Assembly (NCBI GenBank): GCA_003349885.1
Contig: QFXC01000013.1
Span: forward strand, 310,001 to 374,000
Source of the DNA: an endosymbiont of Galathealinum brachiosum
GTDB lineage: Bacteria; Pseudomonadota; Gammaproteobacteria; SZUA-229
Reading direction: 5' to 3'
DNA: 64,000 bases
Shown: positions 8,831-17,766 of the stretch, piece by piece
How positions within the stretch are numbered: position 1 is the first letter of the stretch
Layout of the letters: the number at the start of each line of letters is the position of its first letter
The notes under the pieces: model-generated
What the model saw: the letters and a program-made list of their open reading frames with translations, nothing else
Told to the model about the DNA's origin: nothing
Database searches by the model: none
Translations under genes and position numbers: made by a program

Positions 8831-11200
8831 ATGAGTAAAGAATGCTGCGACACGAATCAGGGTACACCTGATGACTCCCATTACACTATTGGCTTACTGG
8901 GCAACCCTAACTGCGGCAAATCAACCCTGTTTAATACACTTACCGGTTCTCGCCAGAAAATTGGCAACTGGCCGGGTGTAACGGTTGATCGCAAAGTTGG
9001 ACAGTTTGAGTACAAAGACATCCCTTTTGATGTTGTTGATCTTCCCGGTGTGTACTCATTAGATAATAGCGCCCGCTCTCTTGATGAGAAAGTGACCCGC
9101 GATTACATCCTGTCATCTGAACCTGACTTAATCGTCAATGTACTAAATGCATCTAATCTGGAACGCAACCTCTACTTAAGTGGCCAGCTACTGGAAATGC
9201 AGGTCCCCATGGTCATTGCGCTAAACATGATGGATTTAGCCGATTCTCATGACATAGAAATAGACCAGATAGCACTGGCTGAAAAGTTTGGTTGTCCCGT
9301 TATCGCTATTGCCGCACATAAAAGTATTGGCATTGAAGACTTAATGCAGGTTGTGCTGCAGGCCTCTCAGAATCATCAACCTCCCACGAAACAACTCCCC
9401 TACTCAGAAGATATTGATCAAGCGGTTACTGAACTGCTTTCCTCATTACCCGAAGATCACCCGCAATGTGAACATGTCAACTGTCGCTGGATGGCAGCAC
9501 AGGTTTTAGATGGTGATACCGGGGTAAAAGATTTTAAAACCATTGAGCAACCCATTCTCGATCATGCTCAGACACTACGTGAAAAAATAGAACAAAAGAA
9601 CAACGAAGACATTGATATTCTACTGGCAGATTGCCGTTATGGTTTTGCCCGTGAAGTGACTCAACTTGTGGTTTCACGCCCGGATGATTATAAGTACTCC
9701 CTGTCTGACCGTATTGACAACATTGTTTTAAACCGGTTTCTTGGTATCCCTATTTTCCTCAGCGTAATTTACCTGATGTTTTTATTCACCATCAACCTGG
9801 GTGGTGCTTTTATCGACTTTTTCGATATCGCAGCAGGTGCAATTTTTATAGATGGTTTTGGTGAGATTCTCAGCGCTTTAGGCTTTCCTGACTGGTTACG
9901 GGTCATATTTGCAAACGGACTCGGCGGGGGCTTTCAGGTCGTTGCTACCTTTATCCCTATTATTGGATTTTTATACCTGTTTCTTTCCTTCGTTGAAAGC
10001 ACGGGTTATATGATGCGCGCGGCTTTTGTTGTCGATCGTTTCATGCGTACTTTAGGCCTCCCCGGAAAAGCATTTGTACCCTTAATTGTTGGTTTTGGCT
10101 GTAATGTACCGTCTATTATGGCAACACGAACACTGGAAAATCATCGCGAACGTATTATCACCGTTATGATGGCCCCCTTTATGTCCTGCGGTGCACGCCT
10201 TTCAGTATATGCATTATTTGCTGCAGCTTTCTTCCCTGAAGGTGGTCAAAATATTGTTTTCTTACTCTATATAGTCGGCATTCTATTTGCCATATTCACT
10301 GCATTTATCATCAAATCGACTTTATTGCCGGGTGAAGCATCCCCATTTTTAATGGAGCTACCCACTTATCACATGCCCAAACCACGTGATGTATTAATAC
10401 GCACCTGGTCACGCCTGAAAGGTTTTCTGCTGGATGCAGGGAAAATTATTATATTAATGGTCCTTGTTATTAACTTCCTTAACTCCTGGGGTACCGACGG
10501 TAGTTTTGGTAATGAAGACCAGAAAGACTCCGTATTAAGCGCAATAAGCAGAAGTATTACACCTGTATTTTCACCTATGGGTATAGAAGAAGACAACTGG
10601 CCAGCAACCGTCGGCATATTTACCGGGGTATTAGCTAAAGAAGTGGTTGTTGGTACACTGGATGCTATCTACTCACAAATGGATCAACCGGTGATAACAG
10701 CAAGTGAAGACGTTGAGTTTTCACTGAGTGACTCACTAAACGAAGCAATACAAACTGTCCCCGCTAATTTGTTAGATGTATTAAACAACCTCACCGACCC
10801 ACTGGGCTTCAACGTACTGGACAGTACATCAGATCAAAGTGCCGCAGCAGATGAACAGGGTGTAGACAGTGCGACGTTTGGCGCCATGGTAAAACGCTTT
10901 GATGGTCAGGTAGGTGCATTTGCATATCTGTTATTTATTCTACTTTACGCCCCCTGTGTCGCAGCAACTGCCGCGATTTATCGTGAAGCAGGTGCTCGCT
11001 GGATGTGGTTTGCATTAGCCTGGAGCACAGGCATGGCATGGTCAGCATCTACCCTGTTTTATCAGCTTGCAAGATTTAACCAGCACCCGGTATCGTCTGC
11101 GCTCTGGACGGGATCAATTTTGTTTGTTGTCATTATTGCCATCAGTTATATGCGATATGCGGGACGCAGCAAGCAAAAACTCACCGAGGCATCAGCATGA
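8831..11200 (+). CDS. feoB: Ferrous iron transporter FeoB
   Basis: Inner-membrane Fe(II) permease with an N-terminal G domain. GNPNCGKS (24-31) is the P-loop, DLPG (70-73) G3 and NMMD (132-135) G4; a helical NFeoB domain follows to about residue 285. The C-terminal half holds the Gate/Core membrane domains with conserved GCNVPSIMATR and PFMSCGARL segments, whose cysteines are implicated in iron passage. At 789 residues it is full length, with a soluble, acidic insertion near 610-690 before the last membrane block. The stop overlaps the feoC start by four bases (ATGA). Confidence 0.98.
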   Translation: MSKECCDTNQGTPDDSHYTIGLLGNPNCGKSTLFNTLTGSRQKIGNWPGVTVDRKVGQFEYKDIPFDVVDLPGVYSLDNSARSLDEKVTRDYILSSEPDLIVNVLNASNLERNLYLSGQLLEMQVPMVIALNMMDLADSHDIEIDQIALAEKFGCPVIAIAAHKSIGIEDLMQVVLQASQNHQPPTKQLPYSEDIDQAVTELLSSLPEDHPQCEHVNCRWMAAQVLDGDTGVKDFKTIEQPILDHAQTLREKIEQKNNEDIDILLADCRYGFAREVTQLVVSRPDDYKYSLSDRIDNIVLNRFLGIPIFLSVIYLMFLFTINLGGAFIDFFDIAAGAIFIDGFGEILSALGFPDWLRVIFANGLGGGFQVVATFIPIIGFLYLFLSFVESTGYMMRAAFVVDRFMRTLGLPGKAFVPLIVGFGCNVPSIMATRTLENHRERIITVMMAPFMSCGARLSVYALFAAAFFPEGGQNIVFLLYIVGILFAIFTAFIIKSTLLPGEASPFLMELPTYHMPKPRDVLIRTWSRLKGFLLDAGKIIILMVLVINFLNSWGTDGSFGNEDQKDSVLSAISRSITPVFSPMGIEEDNWPATVGIFTGVLAKEVVVGTLDAIYSQMDQPVITASEDVEFSLSDSLNEAIQTVPANLLDVLNNLTDPLGFNVLDSTSDQSAAADEQGVDSATFGAMVKRFDGQVGAFAYLLFILLYAPCVAATAAIYREAGARWMWFALAWSTGMAWSASTLFYQLARFNQHPVSSALWTGSILFVVIIAISYMRYAGRSKQKLTEASA

Positions 11201-11418
11201 TTCTGACTGAAATCAGAGACTACCTGAAAATTAAAGGACAGGCTCCTTTACGAGATATGGCACTGGAATTTAATATGGAACAGGATGCCCTGCGACCTAT
11301 TCTTGAACAGTGGGTACACAAAGGAAAAATAACAAAACTTCCTCAAGGTACAGCCTGTGGCGGTGGTTGCCATAGCTGTGAACCCGAAGCAATTGAGCTT
11401 TATCAGTGGATTGATTAA
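11197..11418 (+). CDS. feoC: FeoC-like winged-helix protein
   Basis: Small cytosolic winged-helix protein found only with FeoAB in gammaproteobacteria; proposed to stabilise FeoB or sense redox state through a Cys-rich loop. The 73-residue product has the helix-turn-helix-like N-terminus (LTEIRDYLKIKGQAPLRDMA) and the loop GTACGGGCHSC with three cysteines (C54, C58, C61), one fewer than the four of E. coli-type FeoC. It overlaps feoB by four bases. Repeat copy 4 follows about 105 bases after its stop. Confidence 0.88.
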   Translation: MILTEIRDYLKIKGQAPLRDMALEFNMEQDALRPILEQWVHKGKITKLPQGTACGGGCHSCEPEAIELYQWID

Positions 11419-11525
11419 AAGATAGTCATTAGTCTTAAGTCAGAAATCGTAAGTCCAGATCAAAAGCAAAAAGCTGAAGCCCAGCTTCCACACCTCCAGA
11501 CTCTATATAACTAATCGCAAGATTC

Positions 11526-11690
11526 ATAACTCTCGGGGAAAGAGCATCTTCCCCGCTCTGTCCCCTGTCGTGATGCCATCAAGAGTTTTACGGAGTCAAA
11601 TTACTACTCTACCAGCTTCTAGTGGTATCAATTAGGAGACAGAGCGCAAAAGGCAGCGGTCTATCCCCGATGGAGATGTACCGTAGCAGG
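11526..11690 (+). repeat. Dispersed inverted-arm element, copy 4
   Basis: Runs from CATAACTCTCGGGGAAAGAGC through CGCTCTGTCCCCTG, TGATGCCATCAAGAG and TTTTACGGAGTC to CTAGTGGTATCA, then the right arm GGAGACAGAGCGCAAAAGG...TATCCCCGATGG and the tail ATGTACCGTAGCAGG. Both arms are well preserved; the left one also contains the nested hairpin GGGGAAAGAGCATCTTCCCC. It lies between feoC and the porin promoter. Confidence 0.9.
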
Positions 11691-11790
11691 CCATTACCCC
11701 AAACATTCACTCCTCAACTAGCAACAAATAATAATTTTTCTTCCATAATTTTGATTCATAACAAGAATCACTCTCAATTTGTATATCTAT

Positions 11791-11809
11791 ATGAGAATTA
11801 TTTGCATTT
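11791..11809. promoter_or_regulatory. Fur-like box upstream of the porin gene
   Basis: ATGAGAATTATTTGCATTT resembles the Fur 7-1-7 operator (TGAGAAT-T-ATTTGCA, with 12 of 14 half-site positions fitting the TGAGAAT/ATTCTCA form). It lies about 85-100 bases before the porin ATG. A weaker related stretch (AAGAATCACTCTCAATTT) sits just upstream around 11763-11780, suggesting tandem binding. Iron regulation of the porin, and perhaps of the FMN/PepSY pair, is inferred. Confidence 0.6.
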
Positions 11810-11893
11810 GCGTTTGTATTCATTATAATAGCCCCACATTGAATTTACAGGGCCTGTTTTTAAATTCAGGTAATTATTTGGAGATTAACTAGA

Positions 11894-13039
11894 ATGACTT
11901 TACGTAAGACTTTAATTGGCGCATCAGTAGCCGCTGCACTAACTTCAACCAGCTCATTTGCTACCGATCTGGACAGTTTGCAAAAACAGATCGATGAACT
12001 CAAAGCTGAGAACAGCCAGATTCTAGCTAACCTTGAAAGCACTTCTGATTCATATAGTGGCTCCAACGCTACAACGATTGGTGGTTACGGTGAATTGCAT
12101 TACAACAACTTAAGTTCTGATTTAAGTAATACAGATAAAAAATCAGTTGATTTTCATCGCTTTGTTTTATTCTTTGCTCACGAGTTTAATGATGACATCC
12201 GTTTCTTCTCTGAATTTGAATTGGAGCACGCTTTAGTTAAAGATACAGATGATGGCTCAAATGGCGGTGAAGTAGAACTTGAACAAGCATATATTGAATT
12301 TGATACCAGTGATAATTCAAATGTTAAAGCAGGTGTATTCTTAATTCCTGTTGGACAAATGAATGAAACACATGAGCCACCCGCATTTTATGGTGTAGAG
12401 CGTAATCCGGTTGAGAAAAACATCATACCTGCAACCTGGTGGGAAGCAGGTGCAATGTATTCTGCACACACAGATAATGGCATTAGTTATGATTTAGCTA
12501 TCCACTCTGGTCTTGCTGATAATTCGGGTAGCGTTCGTAGCGGCAGACAAAAAGTATCAAAAGCAGCAGCAGATTCTCTTGCTTACACAGCTCGCATTAA
12601 ATACACAGGTATAACCGGCCTTGAGCTTGCGGGTACGGCTCAATATCAAAGTGACTTTTCACAGGGTACCGGTACTACAGGTGATGCAGAAGATGGTACT
12701 TTACTTGAAGCACATGCTGTTTATACAACTGGCGGTTTAAAACTAAGCGCATTATATGCAAACTGGGACATCAATTTTGACGGTGGCACTACAACTGGTA
12801 AAGATTCTCAAAATGGTTCTATTGTTGAAGCATCTTATAAATTAAACAGTAAGTGGGGCGTATTTGCACGCCAGAACAACTGGACTAATGACGATGGTGC
12901 AACAGATAAAGCACAATCTGATTTTGGTTTTAATTACTGGCCACATGAAGATGTAGTGTTAAAGGCGGATTACCAGGCACAGAATGATGATGCTGGTGAT
13001 TTTGACGGTATTAATCTGGGTATTGGTTACCAGTTCTAG
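11894..13039 (+). CDS. Outer-membrane porin, probably iron-regulated
   Basis: 381-residue beta-barrel porin. A signal peptide (residues 1-23, cut at SFA|TD) is followed by a short coiled coil (DLDSLQKQIDELKAENSQI) as in phosphate-selective-type and DcaP-type porins that trimerise through a periplasmic helix. The rest alternates amphipathic strands with acidic loops rich in D, G and N, and ends in aromatic Phe (NLGIGYQF), the outer-membrane insertion signal. A good ribosome site (TTTGGAG) precedes the ATG. The upstream Fur-like site and the neighbouring feoABC suggest that it admits an iron source; the substrate is not readable. A rho-independent terminator follows. Confidence 0.85.
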   Translation: MTLRKTLIGASVAAALTSTSSFATDLDSLQKQIDELKAENSQILANLESTSDSYSGSNATTIGGYGELHYNNLSSDLSNTDKKSVDFHRFVLFFAHEFNDDIRFFSEFELEHALVKDTDDGSNGGEVELEQAYIEFDTSDNSNVKAGVFLIPVGQMNETHEPPAFYGVERNPVEKNIIPATWWEAGAMYSAHTDNGISYDLAIHSGLADNSGSVRSGRQKVSKAAADSLAYTARIKYTGITGLELAGTAQYQSDFSQGTGTTGDAEDGTLLEAHAVYTTGGLKLSALYANWDINFDGGTTTGKDSQNGSIVEASYKLNSKWGVFARQNNWTNDDGATDKAQSDFGFNYWPHEDVVLKADYQAQNDDAGDFDGINLGIGYQF

Positions 13040-13108
13040 TATTAAGACTCCTGCCAATATAAATGGCACTTCGTAAGTTGGTCTTTACGAAAAACTTACT
13101 GGAACATT

Positions 13109-13137
13109 GGGAAGCACTTTTTAAGTGCTTCCCTTTT
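13109..13137 (+). terminator. Rho-independent terminator after the porin gene
   Basis: Perfect 11-base stem GGGAAGCACTT / AAGTGCTTCCC with a TTT loop followed by TTTT. It lies about 70 bases after the porin stop and separates the porin transcript from the FMN-binding/PepSY pair, at least partly. Confidence 0.9.
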
Positions 13138-13239
13138 CTAGTTTTTAATATTTAAATTATTCTTACTACCCCGACCAACAGAACTAACGATAGAGCTACT
13201 AATACTAGCTTTAGTTCAAACACCTGATAAAATTCAACG

Positions 13240-13761
13240 ATGATTTATAAATTAATATTTTTATTTTTGATAATAAGTGCTGGCAGTAGTTATGCCAAAG
13301 GCACCTATCAACAACCAGAAGAATTTGTAAGTGAAGCATTCACTAAGCAACCAGAGCCTCAGGTTGTGTGGATTAAAGGTGAGCTACGCGCTCAAATTGA
13401 AAATATTCTTCAGCACAAATATAAAGCTAAACGCATTCGTTACTGGCAGTTTGATAAACGCAGTGTCTGGGTTCTTGAAGAAATAGGAAAAAAGAAACCT
13501 ATCACTGTGGGCATTATTATTGATGATAATAAAATCAGTCAATTAAAGGTACTGGTTTTTAGAGAAACCAGAGGCTGGGAAGTGCGTTACCCTTTTTTTA
13601 CCAAACAGTTTAATCAGCTTTCACTTAAAACTGACAATAGTTTAAGTGAAACAATTGACAGCATCTCTGGCGCAACACTCTCTGTGCGCGCACTGCGTAA
13701 ACTTGCACAGATAGCCCTGTTATTAAATAAAAACACACAGCAATCGGCTGTTAATAAATGA
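13240..13761 (+). CDS. Exported FMN-binding domain protein
   Basis: Secreted or periplasm-facing protein with a signal peptide (residues 1-19, YAK) and a C-terminal FMN-binding domain of the NqrC/RnfG type. The flavinylation motif appears as DSISGATLS (140-148). In proteins modified by ApbE, FMN is linked to Thr at the last position of SGATLT; here that residue is Ser148, so covalent attachment would be to serine or absent. Its stop overlaps the start of the PepSY gene by four bases, so the two are translated together. Together with the iron genes just upstream this suggests an extracytoplasmic electron carrier for iron reduction; that role is inferred. Confidence 0.8.
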   Translation: MIYKLIFLFLIISAGSSYAKGTYQQPEEFVSEAFTKQPEPQVVWIKGELRAQIENILQHKYKAKRIRYWQFDKRSVWVLEEIGKKKPITVGIIIDDNKISQLKVLVFRETRGWEVRYPFFTKQFNQLSLKTDNSLSETIDSISGATLSVRALRKLAQIALLLNKNTQQSAVNK

Positions 13762-14528
13762 GCCGTCGAAAGAAACCCTTTGCATTTTTTCTGTGGCATA
13801 GAAGACTCGGCCTGGCGGCATTGATTCTGGTTTTTATTTTATCTATCACCGGTATTATGCTCAACCATACTGAAGGCTTCAAACTGGACGAAACAACCAT
13901 TGAATCTGATTTCATTCTAAACTGGTACGGTATTAACCCTGAAGGTTCACCGACAAACTACAACTCAGATGAAGTCTGGGTTAGCCAATGGAACCAGCAA
14001 ATTTTCTTCAATGGAAAAAGCATTTATTCTCATAAAGAAAAACTTCATGGTATTGTAATCATTGATGATATTATTGCACTCGCGTTAGAAAATTTTGTTT
14101 TACTACTTGATGAGAATGGAGAACTGATTGAACTTATGTCAACAGGCACTCAGTTTCCAGTCAGTAAGATAGGTGTAGTAAATAAAAAAATCGCTCTTAT
14201 TGATATTCGGGATAATATCTATCTTTCTGATAGTGATTTCACCGTATGGCATAAACATAATGAGTCACCTGCTTACTGGTCTTCCGCTCATAGCCTACCT
14301 GAAAACAGAATATCAACGCTTCAACAGGCTTTTCGTGGTAAAGGCCTAAACCTTGAGAGAGTCATTCTTGATTTACACTCTGGTCGAATTTTTAATGCCA
14401 GATGGGGAATCTATATAATGGATGCCAGTGCCATTGCAATGATACTACTGGGTATCAGCGGCATATGGGTGTGGTGGTCACGCAAGCTAAAAATGCGTAA
14501 AAAAAGACATTATAAAAAACGCCATTAA
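13758..14528 (+). CDS. PepSY-associated inner-membrane protein
   Basis: 256-residue membrane protein with one N-terminal hydrophobic segment (about 15-36, RRLGLAALILVFILSITG followed by IMLNHTEGF) and one C-terminal segment (about 222-243) flanked by a strongly basic tail. Between them lies a periplasmic region of about 180 residues. This WHRRLG...LNHT signature is typical of PepSY-associated TM proteins, which in other bacteria carry electrons to extracytoplasmic flavin or iron-reducing modules. It overlaps the FMN-binding gene by four bases. The histidines at the membrane edges (H14, H32) could bind heme, but this is speculative. Confidence 0.78.
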   Translation: MSRRKKPFAFFLWHRRLGLAALILVFILSITGIMLNHTEGFKLDETTIESDFILNWYGINPEGSPTNYNSDEVWVSQWNQQIFFNGKSIYSHKEKLHGIVIIDDIIALALENFVLLLDENGELIELMSTGTQFPVSKIGVVNKKIALIDIRDNIYLSDSDFTVWHKHNESPAYWSSAHSLPENRISTLQQAFRGKGLNLERVILDLHSGRIFNARWGIYIMDASAIAMILLGISGIWVWWSRKLKMRKKRHYKKRH

Positions 14529-14629
14529 TACAGCATTTAACAGAACAAGCAAAAAAACATTTATACGACTAAACTTAGGAATAGCTGGTAATTAGCCTTT
14601 AAATACCGAGTATATTGAGACAGTCTGTA

Positions 14630-15115
14630 ATGATTAATACGCAGCTTCAACAATGGTTAAAAATCAATCCTGACCCATCTGCTACCGGCAAATGGATGAC
14701 GCAAATTCTAAAAGCGGGTATTGATTATTACAATCTTGAAACAGGCATTATCAGTCGTGTTGATAACCGGGATTACCATGTACTTCAGGCCGTCTCTAAA
14801 ATCGGTAAGATTGTATCACCTGGTGAGCGCTTTAAACTCAATAACACATATTGTGAAGCTGTAGTACGCCAGCACAAAACCATTACCTATATACAGATTG
14901 ATAATATTCCTGAAATGCGACTACACCCTATCTATCAATCCATACAACTTGAATCTTATATTGGTACGCCAGTAATGGGTAAAGAAGGTGACGTTGTAGG
15001 CACCGTCAGTTTTACTTCTCATAATGCACGAGCAATGAATTTTTCACCCGATGAAATACAGTTTATTGAAATTTTAGCTGGAAGACTGGGTGAAGTACTG
15101 GATTTTACTGAGTAG
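14630..15115 (+). CDS. Stand-alone GAF domain protein
   Basis: 161-residue cytosolic protein consisting of one GAF domain of the type found at the N-terminus of sensor kinases and cyclases (DNRDYHVLQAVSK, NNTYCEAVVRQHKTI, YIGTPVMGKEGDVVGTVSF). No output domain is attached, so it must act by binding a ligand and a partner. I start it at ATG 14630 rather than the in-frame TTG at 14615. It stands alone between the PepSY gene and the convergent AI-2E permease. Free-methionine-sulfoxide reductase is unlikely because the Cys pattern of that enzyme is missing. Confidence 0.72.
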   Translation: MINTQLQQWLKINPDPSATGKWMTQILKAGIDYYNLETGIISRVDNRDYHVLQAVSKIGKIVSPGERFKLNNTYCEAVVRQHKTITYIQIDNIPEMRLHPIYQSIQLESYIGTPVMGKEGDVVGTVSFTSHNARAMNFSPDEIQFIEILAGRLGEVLDFTE

Positions 15116-15137
15116 TTAAAAAAACAAGTTACCTCTT

Positions 15138-16187
15138 TTATGCTGTCACTTCAGGCCAGGCATTGATTACTGCCTGTATCAGAGTTGCTAACGGTATTGC
15201 AAAAAATACCCCCCAGATACCCCACAACCCACCAAACACTAATACAGACATAATAATTGCAGACGGATGCATATTAACAACCTCAGAAAAAAGCAGTGGA
15301 ACCAGTAAATTACCATCCAGAAACTGTATTATCAGATAAGCCAGCATAATATAAAAAAACTCCGAGCCCATACCAAACTGGAAATAGGCTATTAATGCAA
15401 CCGGAATAGTAACTGCGACTGCACCAACATATGGAATAATGACAGAGAGCCCAACAAATAAACTTAACAGTGCAGCATACTGAAGATCAAATATTTTCAA
15501 AGGTATATATGTTGCTATACCAACAACCCCAACTTCAAATAACTTGCCTCTGATATAACTACCAATTTTTTTATCTACATCTCTCCATACTTTCGTCGCA
15601 AGACCATCTTCTTTAGGTAAAAATCGGCTAAGCCAGTTGAGGATACTGTCCTTGTCTTTTAAAAAGAAAAAAACCAGTAAAGGCACAACCACCATATACA
15701 CCAATACCGTAAATAAATTAACGACTGATGATAAAGACCTGGAAACGACCAGCTGACCTACAGAGGCTAACTCAGTATTGATGTGTGAAACGATATCCTG
15801 AATCTGGGTTTCTGAAATAAAGGGATATTCTTTGGGTAAGCTAATCAGAAGGTTTTGCCCCTGAGTCAGCATACCTGGCACTTCAAGGAAAAACTGCGTT
15901 AATTGTTTCGATATCAAAGGTGAAAGGCCAAGCATTAAAATAAGCAAGGTAACTACAAAACTAACCACTACAAGACTAACTGCAAGAACATGAGGAACCT
16001 TGAAGTTGCATAATCTGCGCACCACACCTTCAAGTACGTATGCAATAACAACTGCTGCGATCACAGGCGTCAGTACATTACCCATAAAGGCAATCAGTGC
16101 AAAACCAAATATCAACATCAGAGCAAGTATAACTGCCTGAGGATCTGAAAAGTGTCGGTTATACCAGACTCGTAAAACCTCTATCAC
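15138..16187 (-). CDS. AI-2E family transporter (PerM-like permease)
   Basis: Integral inner-membrane protein of 349 residues with about seven to eight hydrophobic segments and the family core (VPLLVFFFLKDKD, YIRGKLFEVGVVGIATYIPL, LSLFVGLSVIIPYVGAV, NLLVPLLFSEVVNMHPSAII). Members export varied small solutes; the autoinducer-2 function applies to only a few. Its start overlaps the stop of the upstream small gene by four bases. A second paralogue of the same family is encoded at 47302-48390. Confidence 0.85.
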   Translation of the reverse strand: MIEVLRVWYNRHFSDPQAVILALMLIFGFALIAFMGNVLTPVIAAVVIAYVLEGVVRRLCNFKVPHVLAVSLVVVSFVVTLLILMLGLSPLISKQLTQFFLEVPGMLTQGQNLLISLPKEYPFISETQIQDIVSHINTELASVGQLVVSRSLSSVVNLFTVLVYMVVVPLLVFFFLKDKDSILNWLSRFLPKEDGLATKVWRDVDKKIGSYIRGKLFEVGVVGIATYIPLKIFDLQYAALLSLFVGLSVIIPYVGAVAVTIPVALIAYFQFGMGSEFFYIMLAYLIIQFLDGNLLVPLLFSEVVNMHPSAIIMSVLVFGGLWGIWGVFFAIPLATLIQAVINAWPEVTA

Positions 16188-16531
16188 TCTTTAATACCTA
16201 TCTTTATTTTATATCTGCTTTCAAACAGTATCTCCAGATCATCTATAACATCAGGTGCAGATTTACCCTGCATCATATGCTGCATCATGAACTCTGAGGT
16301 TTCATTGAGCATTTCTTTTTGAGACACCATCGGGTAATTTTTTTTCAGACGTTTAATCGCCGCAACCACACTTTCTTCATCAGGTCGAACAAGACCCAGT
16401 GGTTCTGTAACTTTTGATTCAGGTTCAGGTGCACGGGATTTTAAAAATTCTGCGAATTCAAATAATGTATTTTGATCTTTCTCAGGAAGATCTTCAAAAA
16501 TTGAAGTGAGAGACTGGGCTGAGGGGGTCAA
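16184..16531 (-). CDS. Small conserved protein of unknown function upstream of an AI-2E permease
   Basis: 115-residue cytoplasmic protein without cysteine or membrane segment. The N-terminus (FEDLPEKDQNTLFEFAEFLKSR) resembles the helix found in DUF2281-type proteins, followed by an acidic linker and a helical region containing VAAIKRLKKNYPMV and a Met-rich FMMQHMMQGKSA. It is translationally coupled to the permease by an ATGA overlap, so a linked role is likely, but I cannot name one. Confidence 0.6.
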   Translation of the reverse strand: MTPSAQSLTSIFEDLPEKDQNTLFEFAEFLKSRAPEPESKVTEPLGLVRPDEESVVAAIKRLKKNYPMVSQKEMLNETSEFMMQHMMQGKSAPDVIDDLEILFESRYKIKIGIKE

Positions 16532-16686
16532 AGTGGTACTCCTGAATATATACGTATTATTATAGGCAATATTGTAACAGGAAATTTATGTCGGGTTTAA
16601 ACTGTGATTTTCTTTAAAAAACCTGATGCCTCATCACCCCCCCATATAAGCATGCCAGGGGTTACAATGAGGACACAATAAACAGA

Positions 16687-17586
16687 TTATTTAGGATGAG
16701 AAATACAGTACTGCTTGGCAAATTCTAGCAACTCTTCCATCGCACGAACCTTAAATTTGTGACGTTGATGCACAAATGAGAATGGTCTTTCTAAAGGAGG
16801 CTCCAGTGGAATGGCGACAAGCGTATTCAGTTTGATTTCTTTTTGCACGGTTGACTGGGACATAATAGAGATCCCCATACCTGCTTCTACTGCGCTTTTA
16901 ATAGATTCCGGGCTGCCCAGCTCAAGACAAACATTGGGCTCTTCCTTAATACCGGTTTCCTGCAGGTATTCAGCTATAACTTCACGTGTCCCTGAACCTT
17001 CTTCACGGCATATAAATGGGTGCGAAACTATTTGTTGGCCCGTGATAGCATCTAAACCAGCTAACTCATGATTTGGCGGCATAATGGCAACCAACTGATC
17101 CATACGGCACACATCTACCTGTAAGTTTTTATTGCTGACTGAAGCTTCAACAATACCTAAATCAATAATATTGTTTTCAACCATTGAAACAATACCATCG
17201 GTATTAGATACCTTCAGACGAATGTTTACTTCCGGGTTTTTAGATTTAAAATCACCTAATAAAAATGGCAACATATATTCGGCTATTGTCGTACTCGCAC
17301 CCAGAGTGACAACACCACTGACATCACCTGTCATTTCACGAATGGAATGCTCCATTTCGTCATAGAGCTCAAAAATACGACCTGAGAAACTATAAACACG
17401 CTGACCTGCTTCAGTCAGGCTAACCCGGTTATGTGTTCGATCGAATAAACGGGTATTAAAATACTCTTCTAACTGACGAATCTGAAAAGTAACCGCCGGT
17501 TGAGTCATATGTAGAGCATCCGCTGCCTTGGTAAAATTCAATAGCTTTGCTACTGTATGAAACACTTTTAGTCGTCTATCTGCCAT
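16687..17586 (-). CDS. LysR-type transcriptional regulator
   Basis: 299-residue LysR regulator: N-terminal winged helix-turn-helix (about 5-64, FTKAADALHMTQPAVTFQIRQLE) and a periplasmic-binding-protein-like effector domain (about 88-293). The effector part (GASTTIAEYMLPFLLGDF, REEGSGTREVI) is closest to the CysL/CbbR-like branch, which governs sulfur assimilation or carbon fixation genes in other bacteria. It is divergent from the DUF4124 gene across a 180-base gap that probably contains its own operator. The target is not clear, since none of the adjacent genes is metabolic. Confidence 0.85.
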   Translation of the reverse strand: MADRRLKVFHTVAKLLNFTKAADALHMTQPAVTFQIRQLEEYFNTRLFDRTHNRVSLTEAGQRVYSFSGRIFELYDEMEHSIREMTGDVSGVVTLGASTTIAEYMLPFLLGDFKSKNPEVNIRLKVSNTDGIVSMVENNIIDLGIVEASVSNKNLQVDVCRMDQLVAIMPPNHELAGLDAITGQQIVSHPFICREEGSGTREVIAEYLQETGIKEEPNVCLELGSPESIKSAVEAGMGISIMSQSTVQKEIKLNTLVAIPLEPPLERPFSFVHQRHKFKVRAMEELLEFAKQYCISHPK

Positions 17587-17766
17587 AACATTTACTTATA
17601 GGGGCTCTAAGGAGGCGTTATAGTACCAAGATCAGCACCCCATATGCAAAGATTATGTTGTCATATATCTATTGAATAGCAAAAATTTAACTGACTCTTA
17701 TGGCACTTCACTCTAAATCTACTATAAAATCAGTTAATAACCTTTAATAGCGATAAGCGAAACACC

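Larger units (their letters stand above)
11419..11893. other. 475-base intergenic region between feoC and the porin gene
   Basis: Longest gap in the window. It holds repeat copy 4, then an AT-rich promoter region with a Fur-like site. I find no ORF with a plausible start and composition here, and no tRNA or small-RNA fold that I can support. Confidence 0.7.

Noticed and set aside
13240-14528. FMN-binding/PepSY pair as part of an Nqr or Rnf complex
   Set aside because: No nqrB, nqrF or rnf genes are present, and the second gene is a PepSY protein rather than an NqrD/E-type subunit.
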